DNA of 54,128 nt from Blautia sp. (lineage in GTDB: Bacteria > Bacillota > Clostridia > Lachnospirales > Lachnospiraceae): positions 1 to 54,128 of the forward strand of contig JAUUSJ010000008.1 in NCBI GenBank assembly GCA_030841965.1, written 5' to 3'. Position 1 is the first letter of the stretch, and every line of letters begins with the position of its first letter. Shown here piece after piece: positions 16,214-24,840 of the stretch. The translations under genes and the position numbers were made by a program. Below the pieces are notes generated by a model, which was given only the letters and a program-made list of their open reading frames with translations, had not been told where the DNA came from and searched no databases.

Positions 16214-17110
16214 GTGGATGATAAGGAAAAGCAGAAATTGCTTTTAGATGACGAGGATATCGATGAGATTATAAAAGAAGAAAAGGAAAAGAAGAAAAAG
16301 AGAAGAGGCGTGATAGGAACGATTCTCACAGTGATTATTTTGAGTATCTGTGTGGGTGGTTTTGGTTTTAGTGCCTATACTCTCTATGGATATTATAGAA
16401 CCTATAAAGATGGTGAGGATGAGTATGAGAAGCTTAGAACTTATATTCAAGAAAATGGAGATAACGGATCAAATGCGAACGCCGATAAGGGTGAATCATC
16501 CGATAAGAAAAAGACAGAAGCCGATGATTTTAAGGCTCCGAAGGTAGATTTTGATGAGTTAAAAGATATCAACTCGGATATCATCGGTTGGATTAAGGTG
16601 CAGGGAACCGTTATCAATTATCCGATTGTGCAGGGTGATGATAATACTTACTATCTGAAGAAGACATTTGAGAAGCAGTCAAACTATAGTGGTGCAATTT
16701 TTATGGATTATTTAAATGCTCCAGATTTTTCTTCCGATAATACAGTTTTATATGGACATAATCTAAAAACAGGAGAGATGTTTGGAGGTCTTCAAAAATA
16801 CGAGAAAAAAGACTACCTAAAAAACCATAAATATATTTGGATTATTACACCAGAATCGAATAAAAAGTATGAGATTTTTGCGTCTTATAAGACGGACGAG
16901 AGAAGCGAAGTATATACTTTGGAGTTTAATAGTTTTGCCGATATGGATGGATATTTCCGATTAGCAAAAGAGAGCTCTTTCTTCTCATCTGACAGCATTT
17001 TGCTTCAGGACGATAAAATATTGACTTTATCTACTTGTGTCTCTGGAGACGAGGAAGGTAGAAGAGTTGTGCAGGCGAAGTTAATAGAAGATGAAAAGCA
17101 TAATAATTAA
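16214..17110 (+). CDS. Class B sortase
   Basis: Membrane-anchored cysteine transpeptidase that joins sorted surface proteins to peptidoglycan or pilin. After a charged N-terminal tail rich in Lys and Glu there is one membrane helix (about residues 34-57), a low-complexity linker, and the sortase domain: YGHNL (catalytic His), LSTC (catalytic Cys) and GRRVVQAKL (Arg). The GTG at 16214 is the only plausible start, ten bases after AAAGGAG, since no ATG occurs in frame between the previous stop and the membrane helix. No LPxTG/NPxTN-type substrate gene is visible in the window, so this is probably a housekeeping-type class B enzyme. Confidence 0.88.
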   Translation: MDDKEKQKLLLDDEDIDEIIKEEKEKKKKRRGVIGTILTVIILSICVGGFGFSAYTLYGYYRTYKDGEDEYEKLRTYIQENGDNGSNANADKGESSDKKKTEADDFKAPKVDFDELKDINSDIIGWIKVQGTVINYPIVQGDDNTYYLKKTFEKQSNYSGAIFMDYLNAPDFSSDNTVLYGHNLKTGEMFGGLQKYEKKDYLKNHKYIWIITPESNKKYEIFASYKTDERSEVYTLEFNSFADMDGYFRLAKESSFFSSDSILLQDDKILTLSTCVSGDEEGRRVVQAKLIEDEKHNN

Positions 17111-17140
17111 AAGATATAGAAAGAAAGGAAGGGAGAGACA

Positions 17141-19165
17141 ATGGAGCATAAATGGTTAAAGGGGAATAAAAAGCATGTATGCATCATTATTGTTTTATCC
17201 CTTTTTTTAGAATTATTTATAGAGTCTTGTAGATTACATTCTATCAAACAGGGAATTTTATTTTTGCATCATTCTTCTTGGCAGTTTTGCTATAATTGTC
17301 TTATTATTTTTGTGACTTTATCGATTATTTTTCTCGTCACGAGAAAGATTTTTGCCTATGTATTTATCTCCTCCATCTGGATTTTAATTGGAGTGATAAA
17401 TGGAGTTGTCTTGACATATAGAAGAACACCTTTCACAGCGGTAGATATCACTCTTGTAAAGTCAACCTTGCCAGTATTAAATCACTATTTAGATCCTTGG
17501 CAGATTGTCGGAATTTTGATTTTGCTGATTCTTATTATTGTGGGGCTTGTATGTCTATTTTTATATGGACCGGTGGAGGAGAATAAAAATACAAAGAGGA
17601 ATTTTATATTATTTTTGGCCTTAGTCCTATGTCTTGTGGGAGTTACGGATTATGGGCAAAAGATAGAGAAGATAGATAAGAGGTTTAGCAATCTTCAGTT
17701 GGCATATCGAGATTTCGGGGTTCCCTACTGTTTTACCGTGACGATGCTACAAAATGGAATTGTACAGCCGTCTGGGTATTCCAAGAAGGCGATGAAGTCG
17801 ATTAAGAAAAAGGTGACGAAGAAAATCGAGGAGAAATCCTCCGATAAAGAGAAAAAGACACCGAATATTATTATAGTTCAGCTGGAATCTTTTTTTGATT
17901 TGACAGCGGTGAAAAACATATCACTTAGTGAGGACCCGATTCCAAATTTTAGAAAGTATATGGAAGAATATAGCAGTGGATATTTAAAAATGCCAGTCTA
18001 CGGCGCAGGTACGATTAATTCTGAGTTTGAAGTACTCACCGGAATGAATATCAATTATTTTGGTCCTGGAGAGTATCCGTATAGGACCATTTTGCAAAAG
18101 AAAGCCTGCGAGAGCATTGCCACGAATTTAAAAGAGGAAGGATATAGGACGCATGTCATCCACAATAATAATGCGTCTTTCTACGATAGAGATAAGACTT
18201 TCCCAAATCTTGGAATTGACGATTTTACATCGATAGAATTAATGAACGCCAAGAATATTTCTTCTCTTGGCTGGGCAAAGGATGAGATACTTACGGATGA
18301 GGTTATCGATACCCTAAAATCGAGTGAAGAGAGAGATTTTGTCTATGCTATTTCCGTGGAGGGACATGGAGAGTACAGCACGACACCGATTGAGAATCCA
18401 GAGATTACGGTATCGGGATGTGATGATGAGAAGAAGCAAAATCAATTCACGGATTATGCCAATAAAATTCACGAGATGGATAAGTTTGTCAAGCAATTAA
18501 TTGAGGCGGTAGAGGAGTATGGGGAAGATACAGTTATTGTATTTTTTGGAGACCATCTCCCTAGTCTTGAGATTAATAGTAAGGATTTAACCTACGGCTC
18601 GAAGTTTTGGACGAATTATTTTATCTGGGATAATATCGGACTTGAGAGAGAAGAAAAGACAATGGAGGCATATCAGCTTAGCTCCTATGTTCTTGAAAAG
18701 TTGAATATTACGACTGGATTTTTGAATCAATATCATCAGACGATGAAGGACGAGGAAGATTATAAGAAGAAATTAAAGCTTGTAGAGTATGACCTATTAT
18801 ATGGGCATAATTATATTAATAAGGGCAAAAATCCTTACGAGGCGACAAAGATGGAGTTTGGCGTGAAGGATATTACGCTGGACCGTATTCAATTTTGGGA
18901 TGATACGGTTATCATAAAAGGAGAGAATTTTACGCAATATAGCAGGGTTAGTATAAATGGAGTGAGACAAAAGACAAAATTTATCGATGGGAATACATTG
19001 GAGATTGACGCATCGGCGTTTCCGAAAAAAGATGGAACGGTCGTTGTTGTCGACCAGATAAATAAAACGAGAGAGTATGAGTCTCTTCGCTCTTCCAAGG
19101 AATATGTATTTGAAGATATCTTGCCTGCTAAGCTTATGCTCAAGCCAGAAAAGATAGAAGATTAA
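17141..19165 (+). CDS. LTA synthase family sulfatase-fold protein with C-terminal Ig-like domain
   Basis: Four or five N-terminal membrane helices (to about residue 165) precede an extracellular sulfatase-fold domain as in LtaS/phosphoglycerol transferases. Key residues are visible: Glu in VQLESFFD, the nucleophile Thr in GAGTINSEFEVLTG, and the metal-binding Asp-His in FFGDHLP. LtaS polymerises glycerol phosphate from phosphatidylglycerol into lipoteichoic acid. Residues from about 575 to 660 form an extra beta-rich domain (ITLDRIQFWDDTVIIKGENF, then VSINGV) resembling an IPT/TIG fold, not found in classical LtaS. GGAAGGGAGAG precedes the ATG. It ends the acyltransferase-sortase-LTA cluster. 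Confidence 0.87.
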   Translation: MEHKWLKGNKKHVCIIIVLSLFLELFIESCRLHSIKQGILFLHHSSWQFCYNCLIIFVTLSIIFLVTRKIFAYVFISSIWILIGVINGVVLTYRRTPFTAVDITLVKSTLPVLNHYLDPWQIVGILILLILIIVGLVCLFLYGPVEENKNTKRNFILFLALVLCLVGVTDYGQKIEKIDKRFSNLQLAYRDFGVPYCFTVTMLQNGIVQPSGYSKKAMKSIKKKVTKKIEEKSSDKEKKTPNIIIVQLESFFDLTAVKNISLSEDPIPNFRKYMEEYSSGYLKMPVYGAGTINSEFEVLTGMNINYFGPGEYPYRTILQKKACESIATNLKEEGYRTHVIHNNNASFYDRDKTFPNLGIDDFTSIELMNAKNISSLGWAKDEILTDEVIDTLKSSEERDFVYAISVEGHGEYSTTPIENPEITVSGCDDEKKQNQFTDYANKIHEMDKFVKQLIEAVEEYGEDTVIVFFGDHLPSLEINSKDLTYGSKFWTNYFIWDNIGLEREEKTMEAYQLSSYVLEKLNITTGFLNQYHQTMKDEEDYKKKLKLVEYDLLYGHNYINKGKNPYEATKMEFGVKDITLDRIQFWDDTVIIKGENFTQYSRVSINGVRQKTKFIDGNTLEIDASAFPKKDGTVVVVDQINKTREYESLRSSKEYVFEDILPAKLMLKPEKIED

Positions 19166-19354
19166 CAAGATTTGCCGACTAGTATAAGGATACTAGATAG
19201 GAATGAATGATTTTTTCACTTCCAGTAGTTTCCATTATAATAAAAGAAAACTTGCAGATAATATAATCAAGATAACAAGCAAACAAAAAAGCACGTGCAA
19301 AAGTTTTTGTTATCTGATAGAAATTTAGCACAAAAGGTAATGGAGGTTACGATT
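19166..19354 (+). promoter_or_regulatory. Leader region of the SASP gene
   Basis: Contains a small hairpin CTAGTAT/ATACTAG at 19179-19196 without a good T-run, a TATAAT-like box at 19236-19241 with a poor -35, and a hairpin GATAACAA.../TTTTTGTTATC about 19270-19315 in the presumed leader. TGAATG at 19204 and CATTATAA at 19233 recall a forespore sigma-G promoter, but the spacing (about 23) is too long, so I do not call one. Confidence 0.4.
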
Positions 19355-19573
19355 ATGGCAAACAATTCAAGTGGATCAAATAGCAACCGTATAGAAGTAC
19401 CACAGGCAAAAGAGGCGATGAAACGCTTTAAGATGGAAGTTGCATCTGAACTTGGTGTAAACTTAAAAGAAGGCTATAATGGAGATTTAACTAGCAAGGA
19501 GAATGGTTCTGTAGGCGGCGAGATGGTTCGCAGAATGATTAAGCAGCAGGAAGAGCAGATGGCAGGAAAATAA
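19355..19573 (+). CDS. Alpha/beta-type small acid-soluble spore protein
   Basis: A 72-residue protein of the SASP family that coats and protects DNA in dormant spores. It holds the family segments EAMKRFKMEVASELGV (including the germination protease cleavage region around MEVASE) and GGEMVRRMIKQQE. The ATG at 19355 is chosen over an upstream in-frame start at 19295 because GGAGG lies eight bases before it and the family starts here. Its presence shows a sporulation-capable lineage. It is monocistronic, ended by the terminator at 19664-19712. Confidence 0.92.
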   Translation: MANNSSGSNSNRIEVPQAKEAMKRFKMEVASELGVNLKEGYNGDLTSKENGSVGGEMVRRMIKQQEEQMAGK

Positions 19574-19663
19574 CCAAAAGCCAAAAGAGAAGAAAGCAAG
19601 AGATAGAAAAGGAATCGAGTGATAGATAATCACTGGATAAGCTTATCTGCGAGAGCTTTCGTG

Positions 19664-19712
19664 AAGAGACTATTGTAGACATAAATTTTATGTTTGCGAT
19701 AGTCTCTTTTTG
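19664..19712 (+). terminator. Intrinsic terminator after the SASP gene
   Basis: AGAGACTATTG and the matching GCGATAGTCTCT, extended by an inner ACATAAA/TTATGT pairing, form a long hairpin followed by TTTTT. Confidence 0.85.
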
Positions 19713-19782
19713 TGATATAATGTGGAAAAATCGAGACGATAGTCGAGATGGAAAATGAGTAAAAATAGAATGGAGTGAAGCT

Positions 19783-22707
19783 ATGTATAAAGACATATAT
19801 GACGTCAAAAAAGTAGAACATTTAAGAGAAATGAATGCGGATGGGTATATTTTAAAACATAAAAAGACAGGCGCAAATATCGTATTTGTGAAAAATGAAG
19901 ATAAGAATCGAGTTTTTGCGATTGGTTTTCGCACCCCTCCAACGGATGATACGGGGCTTCCACATATTTTGGAGCATTCGGTTTTATGTGGCTCTGATAA
20001 GTATCCGCTGAAGGACCCTTTTGTGGAGCTTGTAAAAGGAAGCCTAAATACTTTCTTAAATGCGATGACTTACTCGGATAAAACCGTCTATCCGATTGCA
20101 AGCTATAATGAGAAAGATTTCCACAATATGATGGATGTATATTTAGACGCTGTATTTTTCCCTAATATCTATAAAAAGCCAGAGATTTTTAGACAGGAGG
20201 GCTGGCATTATGAGATAGAAAAAGAGGATGATGAGCTTACGTATAATGGCGTTGTATATAATGAGATGAAGGGTGTTTATTCCTCTCCGGAGGAGCTTTT
20301 GATGCGTATGATTCAAAAATCTCTCTTAAAGGATACTTGTTATCAGTATGAGTCAGGCGGAGACCCAGAATGCATTACAGAGCTAAGTTATGAGGATTTT
20401 ATTGCATTTCACAGCAAATACTATCATCCGTCCAATAGCTATATTTATTTTTACGGGGATTTGGATATGGAGGAGGAGCTTGCTTATCTTGACCGAGAAT
20501 ATTTGAGTCGATTTGATTATCGAGAGATTGACTCGAGCATTTCGATGCAGGAGCCATATAAGGAGCCAGTTCGTGTGGAGGAGTATTATTCTGTGACAGA
20601 GAGTGAAGAACAAGACGAGGAGAAAGTATTTTTCAGTTATAATACGGTTATAGATACAAGCCTAAACCGTGAACTCTATCTGGCATTTCAAGTATTAGAC
20701 TATGTGCTCTTAAGTATGCCGGGCGCTCCGATTAAAAAGGCGCTTGTCGATGCTGGAATTGGACAGGATGTCTTTAGTTCCTATGATAACGGAATTTTGC
20801 AACCAACCTTTTCGATTATCGCTAAGAATGCGAAAAAAGAGCAGGAGGCTGAGTTTATTTCCATTATAGAAAAGACTTTGGAAGATATTATAGAGAATGG
20901 AATTGGCGAGAGAGTGCTTCGCGCTGCTTTTAATCGTCTGGAATTTAAGTATAAAGAGGCAAATTTCGGTCGCTATCCAAAAGGATTGGTATACGGATTA
21001 CAAATGTTTGACAGCTGGCTCTATGACGAGGAGAGTCCATTTTATCATGTTGTCACAGAGGATACGTTTGAATTTTTAAAATCCCAGATTACAACAGGAT
21101 ATTTCGAGAAGCTTGTGGAGAAATATTTATATAAAAATAATCATAAATCAATCGTTATTGTCCTTCCAAAACCTGGAATGACTGCCAAGATGGATGAAAA
21201 GACGAGGAAGAGGCTGGCAGATTATAAGGTGAGCTTATCGAGAGAAGAAATTCTAGAAAAGATAGAAGAGACAAAGGCGCTGAAGCTTTTCCAGGACACT
21301 CCTTCGACGAAGGAAGAGCTTGAGAAAATACCACTTCTCACTATCGATGATATCGAGAAAAAAGTAGAGAAGTTTGACAATAAAAAGATTATGGTTGCGG
21401 GAGTGCCAGTCATTTATCACTCTGTTTTTACAAACAGAATTGTCTATTTAAGATTTAGCTTCGATATGAAAAAGCTTCCGCTAAAATACGTGCCATATGC
21501 TGTTATGCTCACGGTTTTATATAAAGAAGTCGACACAAAGCAATATCAATACCGAGAATTAGCGTCCGAGATAGACCTTCGCACAGGCGGACTTGGATTT
21601 GACACACTCGCTCTTCCAAGCCAGAGAGATAACGAGGCGTATATTTCTTTGCTAGAAGTAAAGGCAAAATGCCTAGATGAGCAGGTAAAAGAAGTGTTTG
21701 CACTCGCAAAAGAGATTATGTGGAACTCGAATTTAGATGACACGAAGCGTCTAAAAGAGTTAATTACGGAGCTAAAGATTCAGATGCAGGCAAAGGTACA
21801 GTCAGCAGGACATGCAGTAAGTGCCAATCGAGCTCTATCTTATGTGGATTCCTGTTCTGCCTATAAGGAATTATTAGACGGGGTTGATTTCTATGAGTGG
21901 ATTGTAGAGATGGAGAAAAACTTTGAGCAGAAGAAAGAAGAAATCGTACAAAATATAAAAGATGTTCGCTCTTTCCTATTTACAAAGGAAAACTTGACTG
22001 TGAGTATGACATCAAGTGAGGAGCCAGGGGAAGAGATAGAGTCTTGTATGCGCGAGTTTATAGCTGAACTTGATGCGAATAAAACGACGAAGAAGCTTGG
22101 AAATATATGTGAGATACCACAGACGAAGCTAAAAAACGAGGCATTTTTGACGCCGGGTAAGGTGCAGTATGTCGGACTCGCTGGAAACTTTACGCAAAAA
22201 GGTTTTGCCTATACAGGAGCTCTAAAAGTTTTACAAGTCATTTTCTCTTATGAGTATTTATGGCTAAATGTGAGGGTAAAAGGCGGTGCCTACGGTGCGA
22301 TGTGCGGATTTGGGAGAAATGGAGCCGCATATTTTACTTCCTACCGTGACCCAAATTTAATGGAGACATATGATATTTACAAAAAAGCTCCTCAGTTCGT
22401 GGAAAATTTTGACGTAGATGAGCGAGATATGACAAAGTATATTATCGGTGCAATCAGCAATACCGATATTCCTCTTGAGCCAGAGGGAAGAGGAAACCGC
22501 TCTTATTCCGCCTATCTAGTAGGGATGACGGAGGAAGACGCACAAAAAGAGAGAGATGAACTCTTATCTACCAATCAGGAGAAAATCCGCTCCCTTGCTC
22601 CACTTATCCAGGCGGTAGTAGACGCAGGCGCAGTTTGTACGGTGGGAAGTGAGACAAAACTCGAGAAGGCAAAAGACGAATTTAAGGAAATCAGAAATAT
22701 ATTCTAG
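19783..22707 (+). CDS. M16C (presequence-protease-like) zinc metallopeptidase
   Basis: A 974-residue insulinase-superfamily protease. The inverted zinc motif HxxEH is in PHILEHSVLCGS near residue 60, with the distal Glu expected in GVVYNEMKG about 80 residues later. A second, catalytically silent half with KGGAYGAMCGFGRNG near residue 860 completes the clamshell of M16C enzymes, which degrade peptides. No signal sequence, so it is cytoplasmic. The ATG has a GGAGTGAAGCT site. The gene is followed by era 34 bases downstream. Confidence 0.9.
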   Translation: MYKDIYDVKKVEHLREMNADGYILKHKKTGANIVFVKNEDKNRVFAIGFRTPPTDDTGLPHILEHSVLCGSDKYPLKDPFVELVKGSLNTFLNAMTYSDKTVYPIASYNEKDFHNMMDVYLDAVFFPNIYKKPEIFRQEGWHYEIEKEDDELTYNGVVYNEMKGVYSSPEELLMRMIQKSLLKDTCYQYESGGDPECITELSYEDFIAFHSKYYHPSNSYIYFYGDLDMEEELAYLDREYLSRFDYREIDSSISMQEPYKEPVRVEEYYSVTESEEQDEEKVFFSYNTVIDTSLNRELYLAFQVLDYVLLSMPGAPIKKALVDAGIGQDVFSSYDNGILQPTFSIIAKNAKKEQEAEFISIIEKTLEDIIENGIGERVLRAAFNRLEFKYKEANFGRYPKGLVYGLQMFDSWLYDEESPFYHVVTEDTFEFLKSQITTGYFEKLVEKYLYKNNHKSIVIVLPKPGMTAKMDEKTRKRLADYKVSLSREEILEKIEETKALKLFQDTPSTKEELEKIPLLTIDDIEKKVEKFDNKKIMVAGVPVIYHSVFTNRIVYLRFSFDMKKLPLKYVPYAVMLTVLYKEVDTKQYQYRELASEIDLRTGGLGFDTLALPSQRDNEAYISLLEVKAKCLDEQVKEVFALAKEIMWNSNLDDTKRLKELITELKIQMQAKVQSAGHAVSANRALSYVDSCSAYKELLDGVDFYEWIVEMEKNFEQKKEEIVQNIKDVRSFLFTKENLTVSMTSSEEPGEEIESCMREFIAELDANKTTKKLGNICEIPQTKLKNEAFLTPGKVQYVGLAGNFTQKGFAYTGALKVLQVIFSYEYLWLNVRVKGGAYGAMCGFGRNGAAYFTSYRDPNLMETYDIYKKAPQFVENFDVDERDMTKYIIGAISNTDIPLEPEGRGNRSYSAYLVGMTEEDAQKERDELLSTNQEKIRSLAPLIQAVVDAGAVCTVGSETKLEKAKDEFKEIRNIF

Positions 22708-22741
22708 GTATGTCGGACTAGAAAAAGTAAGGGGAAAATTT

Positions 22742-23647
22742 ATGAGAGATATATTTAAATCAGGGTTTGTGACTTTGATTGGGAGACCAAATGTTGGAAA
22801 ATCGACTTTAATGAATCAACTGATAGGACAAAAAATTTCCATCACTTCCAATAAGCCACAGACTACAAGAAATCGAATTCAGACTGTTTATACGAGCGAG
22901 GAGGGACAGATTATCTTTTTGGATACTCCGGGAATCAATCGCGCCAAAAATAAACTGGGAAATTATATGCTAACTGTGGCAGAGAGGACATTAAATGAGG
23001 TCGATGTCGTCTTATGGCTTGTAGAGCCGACGACATTTATCGGCGGTGGAGAAAAATATATTATCGAAAAACTTAGCAAAGTAAAAACGCCGATTATCCT
23101 GATTATTAATAAAATCGATACAGTGGAGGAAGAAGAAATCGTAAAAGCGATTATGACATATAAAGACGTATGCGAGTTTGCCGAGATTATACCAGTCTCC
23201 GCCAAGACAGGAAAGAATACAGACGAGATTATCAAATGCATTTTCAAATATCTAGAGGAAGGCCCACAGTTTTATGATGAGGACACGATTACAGACCAGC
23301 CCGAGAGACAGATTGTGGCGGAGCTTATCCGAGAAAAAGCATTGCGATTATTAAGCCAGGAAATTCCACATGGAATCGCAGTTGTTATCGACTCCATGAA
23401 AGAGCGCAAAAAGGGAAATATCATTGATATTGACGCCACAATTATATGTGAGAAAGACAGTCATAAAGGTATTATCATTGGAAAACAGGGCTCCATGCTC
23501 AAAAAAATAGGAACCAATGCCAGAATTGAGATGGAGAATCTATTAGACGCCAAAGTAAATCTACAACTTTGGGTGAAAGTGAAAAAGGATTGGAGAGATA
23601 GCGATTATCTTCTAAAAAACTATGGATATGACCAAAACGAGTGGTAA
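22742..23647 (+). CDS. era: GTPase Era
   Basis: Era binds 16S rRNA and helps mature the small ribosomal subunit. The G domain has GRPNVGKS (G1), a switch with KPQTTRNR, DTPG (G3), NKID (G4) and SAKTG (G5). The C-terminal KH RNA-binding domain contains IIIGKQGSMLKKIG. The start at 22742 is preferred over an upstream in-frame start at 22649 because AAGGGG lies seven bases before it and the protein then has the family length (301 residues). recO follows 39 bases on, a common pairing. Confidence 0.96.
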   Translation: MRDIFKSGFVTLIGRPNVGKSTLMNQLIGQKISITSNKPQTTRNRIQTVYTSEEGQIIFLDTPGINRAKNKLGNYMLTVAERTLNEVDVVLWLVEPTTFIGGGEKYIIEKLSKVKTPIILIINKIDTVEEEEIVKAIMTYKDVCEFAEIIPVSAKTGKNTDEIIKCIFKYLEEGPQFYDEDTITDQPERQIVAELIREKALRLLSQEIPHGIAVVIDSMKERKKGNIIDIDATIICEKDSHKGIIIGKQGSMLKKIGTNARIEMENLLDAKVNLQLWVKVKKDWRDSDYLLKNYGYDQNEW

Positions 23648-23686
23648 GGGTTAATCCCCTTACCAGCTCATAAAGGAGGAAGGGAA

Positions 23687-24427
23687 ATGCGAGGAGAGAT
23701 AAAGCTGACTGGTATGGTACTTTCTTCCATGCCAATCGGCGACTATGATAAGAGGATTGTACTTCTCACAAAGGAGAGAGGAAAGATAACGGCTTTTGTA
23801 AAGGGAGCAAGAAGACCAAACAGTCCACTTTTGGCTGCGGCAAATCCAATGTCATTTGGAGAATTTGTACTCTATGAGGGACGAACTTCCTATCAAGTGA
23901 AATCCTCCCATATTAGAGAGTATTTTCCAGAGCTTAGAAATGATCTAGATAGACTTTATTATGGATTTTATGTTCTTGAGATGGCAGAGTATTTTACTCA
24001 AGAGTATAGCGATGAGCGAGATGTATTAAAATTACTCTATCAGACACTTCGCATCCTTCAAAAAAACACAGTACCGAAGGAATTAATCCGAAGGATTTAT
24101 GAGATAAAGATATTGTCGTATGAAGGAATCGGAATACAAGTGTTTTCTTGTATCCACTGTGGCAGTAAAAAAGTCAGATATTTTCAGGCGAAGGCGGGAG
24201 GCTGTTACTGCGAAGACTGCCGACCAGACCGTTCCGTCTTAAAGACAACAAGACTTGAGGATGATGTTTTGTATACTCTTCAATATATTTTGACAAGTTC
24301 CGTGGAACATCTTTATACCTTTCGAGTATCTGGGAAAGTTCAACAAAAGCTTGATGAGATTATGACGGTTTTTCTTAAGTTTCATGTGGAGAAGGAGTTT
24401 CAGTCAGAGATGTTTTTGAGGTTATGA
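23687..24427 (+). CDS. recO: DNA repair protein RecO
   Basis: RecO helps load RecA onto single-stranded DNA coated by SSB (RecFOR pathway). The N-terminal OB fold begins with LTGMVLSSMPIGDYDKRIVLLT, with GARRPNSPLLAA at about residues 41-52. The helical domain holds a four-cysteine zinc site, CIHCG plus CYCEDC. At 246 residues it is normal length. AAAGGAGGAAGGG precedes the ATG. Downstream is repeat A2. Confidence 0.95.
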   Translation: MRGEIKLTGMVLSSMPIGDYDKRIVLLTKERGKITAFVKGARRPNSPLLAAANPMSFGEFVLYEGRTSYQVKSSHIREYFPELRNDLDRLYYGFYVLEMAEYFTQEYSDERDVLKLLYQTLRILQKNTVPKELIRRIYEIKILSYEGIGIQVFSCIHCGSKKVRYFQAKAGGCYCEDCRPDRSVLKTTRLEDDVLYTLQYILTSSVEHLYTFRVSGKVQQKLDEIMTVFLKFHVEKEFQSEMFLRL

Positions 24428-24458
24428 GAAGGGGAGAGAGTGGGAGGTAGTAGATGCC

Positions 24459-24661
24459 AGACGCAAAGAGAGCAAACCGATATCTCCTCCGTAAACACGT
24501 TCGTTCCCACGGTTTTTCGACATACGCTGATTTTTGCCGCCTCCCGCAAACTCGCAGCTACGCTGCTCAGACAGTGCTCCAGCGGCAAAGCTAAGTATAT
24601 CGAAAAACCGTGGGAACGAACGTGTTTGAGGGGTAGATACCTGTCTCCTCTTTCCGCGTCT
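24459..24661. repeat. Family A interspersed repeat, copy A2 (long inverted form)
   Basis: The outer arms AGACGC...AAAGAGAG and CTCTTTCCGCGTCT, and the inner arms around CACGTTCGTTCCCACG (from about 24495) and its reverse complement (about 24608-24623), form a roughly 200-base imperfect palindrome. The apex is GC-rich (GCAGCTACGCTGCT). The left inner arm matches about 55 bases of A3 at the window end. It fills the recO-glyS gap; open frames across it are artefacts. Confidence 0.82.
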
Positions 24662-24708
24662 CCCCCCTAAATTCCCCCACACTTATTGCACACAAATAAA
24701 AATAAGTA

Positions 24709-24803
24709 TTGAAAAAACCAACTAGACAAGTTAAAATAAGTAGCGATAGATTCTAAAATAGGTGCATCAGTACTTTAGAATCCCATTACTCTTCGGTGAT
24801 GGG
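24709..24803 (+). promoter_or_regulatory. Promoter and double-hairpin leader of glyS
   Basis: TTGAAA (24709-24714), 17 bases, TAAAAT (24732-24737). The transcript would begin near 24744 and immediately form two hairpins: GATTCTAAA/TTTAGAATC (24749-24757 with 24774-24782) and CCCATTAC/GTGATGGG (24782-24789 with 24796-24803). No T-box AGGGTGG motif and no terminator are present. Confidence 0.65.
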
Positions 24804-24840
24804 CAGTTCACAAATTAATAACGGAAAAGAGGTAAAAACG

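Noticed and set aside
19204..19240. Sigma-G promoter for the SASP gene
   Set aside because: TGAATG and CATTATAA elements are about 23 bases apart, too far for the sigma-G consensus spacing of 17-18.
24440..24682. Overlapping frames on both strands between recO and glyS
   Set aside because: Produced by the A2 palindrome; no start signals.
24738..24840. T-box riboswitch before glyS
   Set aside because: No AGGGTGG-type T-box bulge, no specifier-loop architecture and no terminator/antiterminator; only two plain hairpins.
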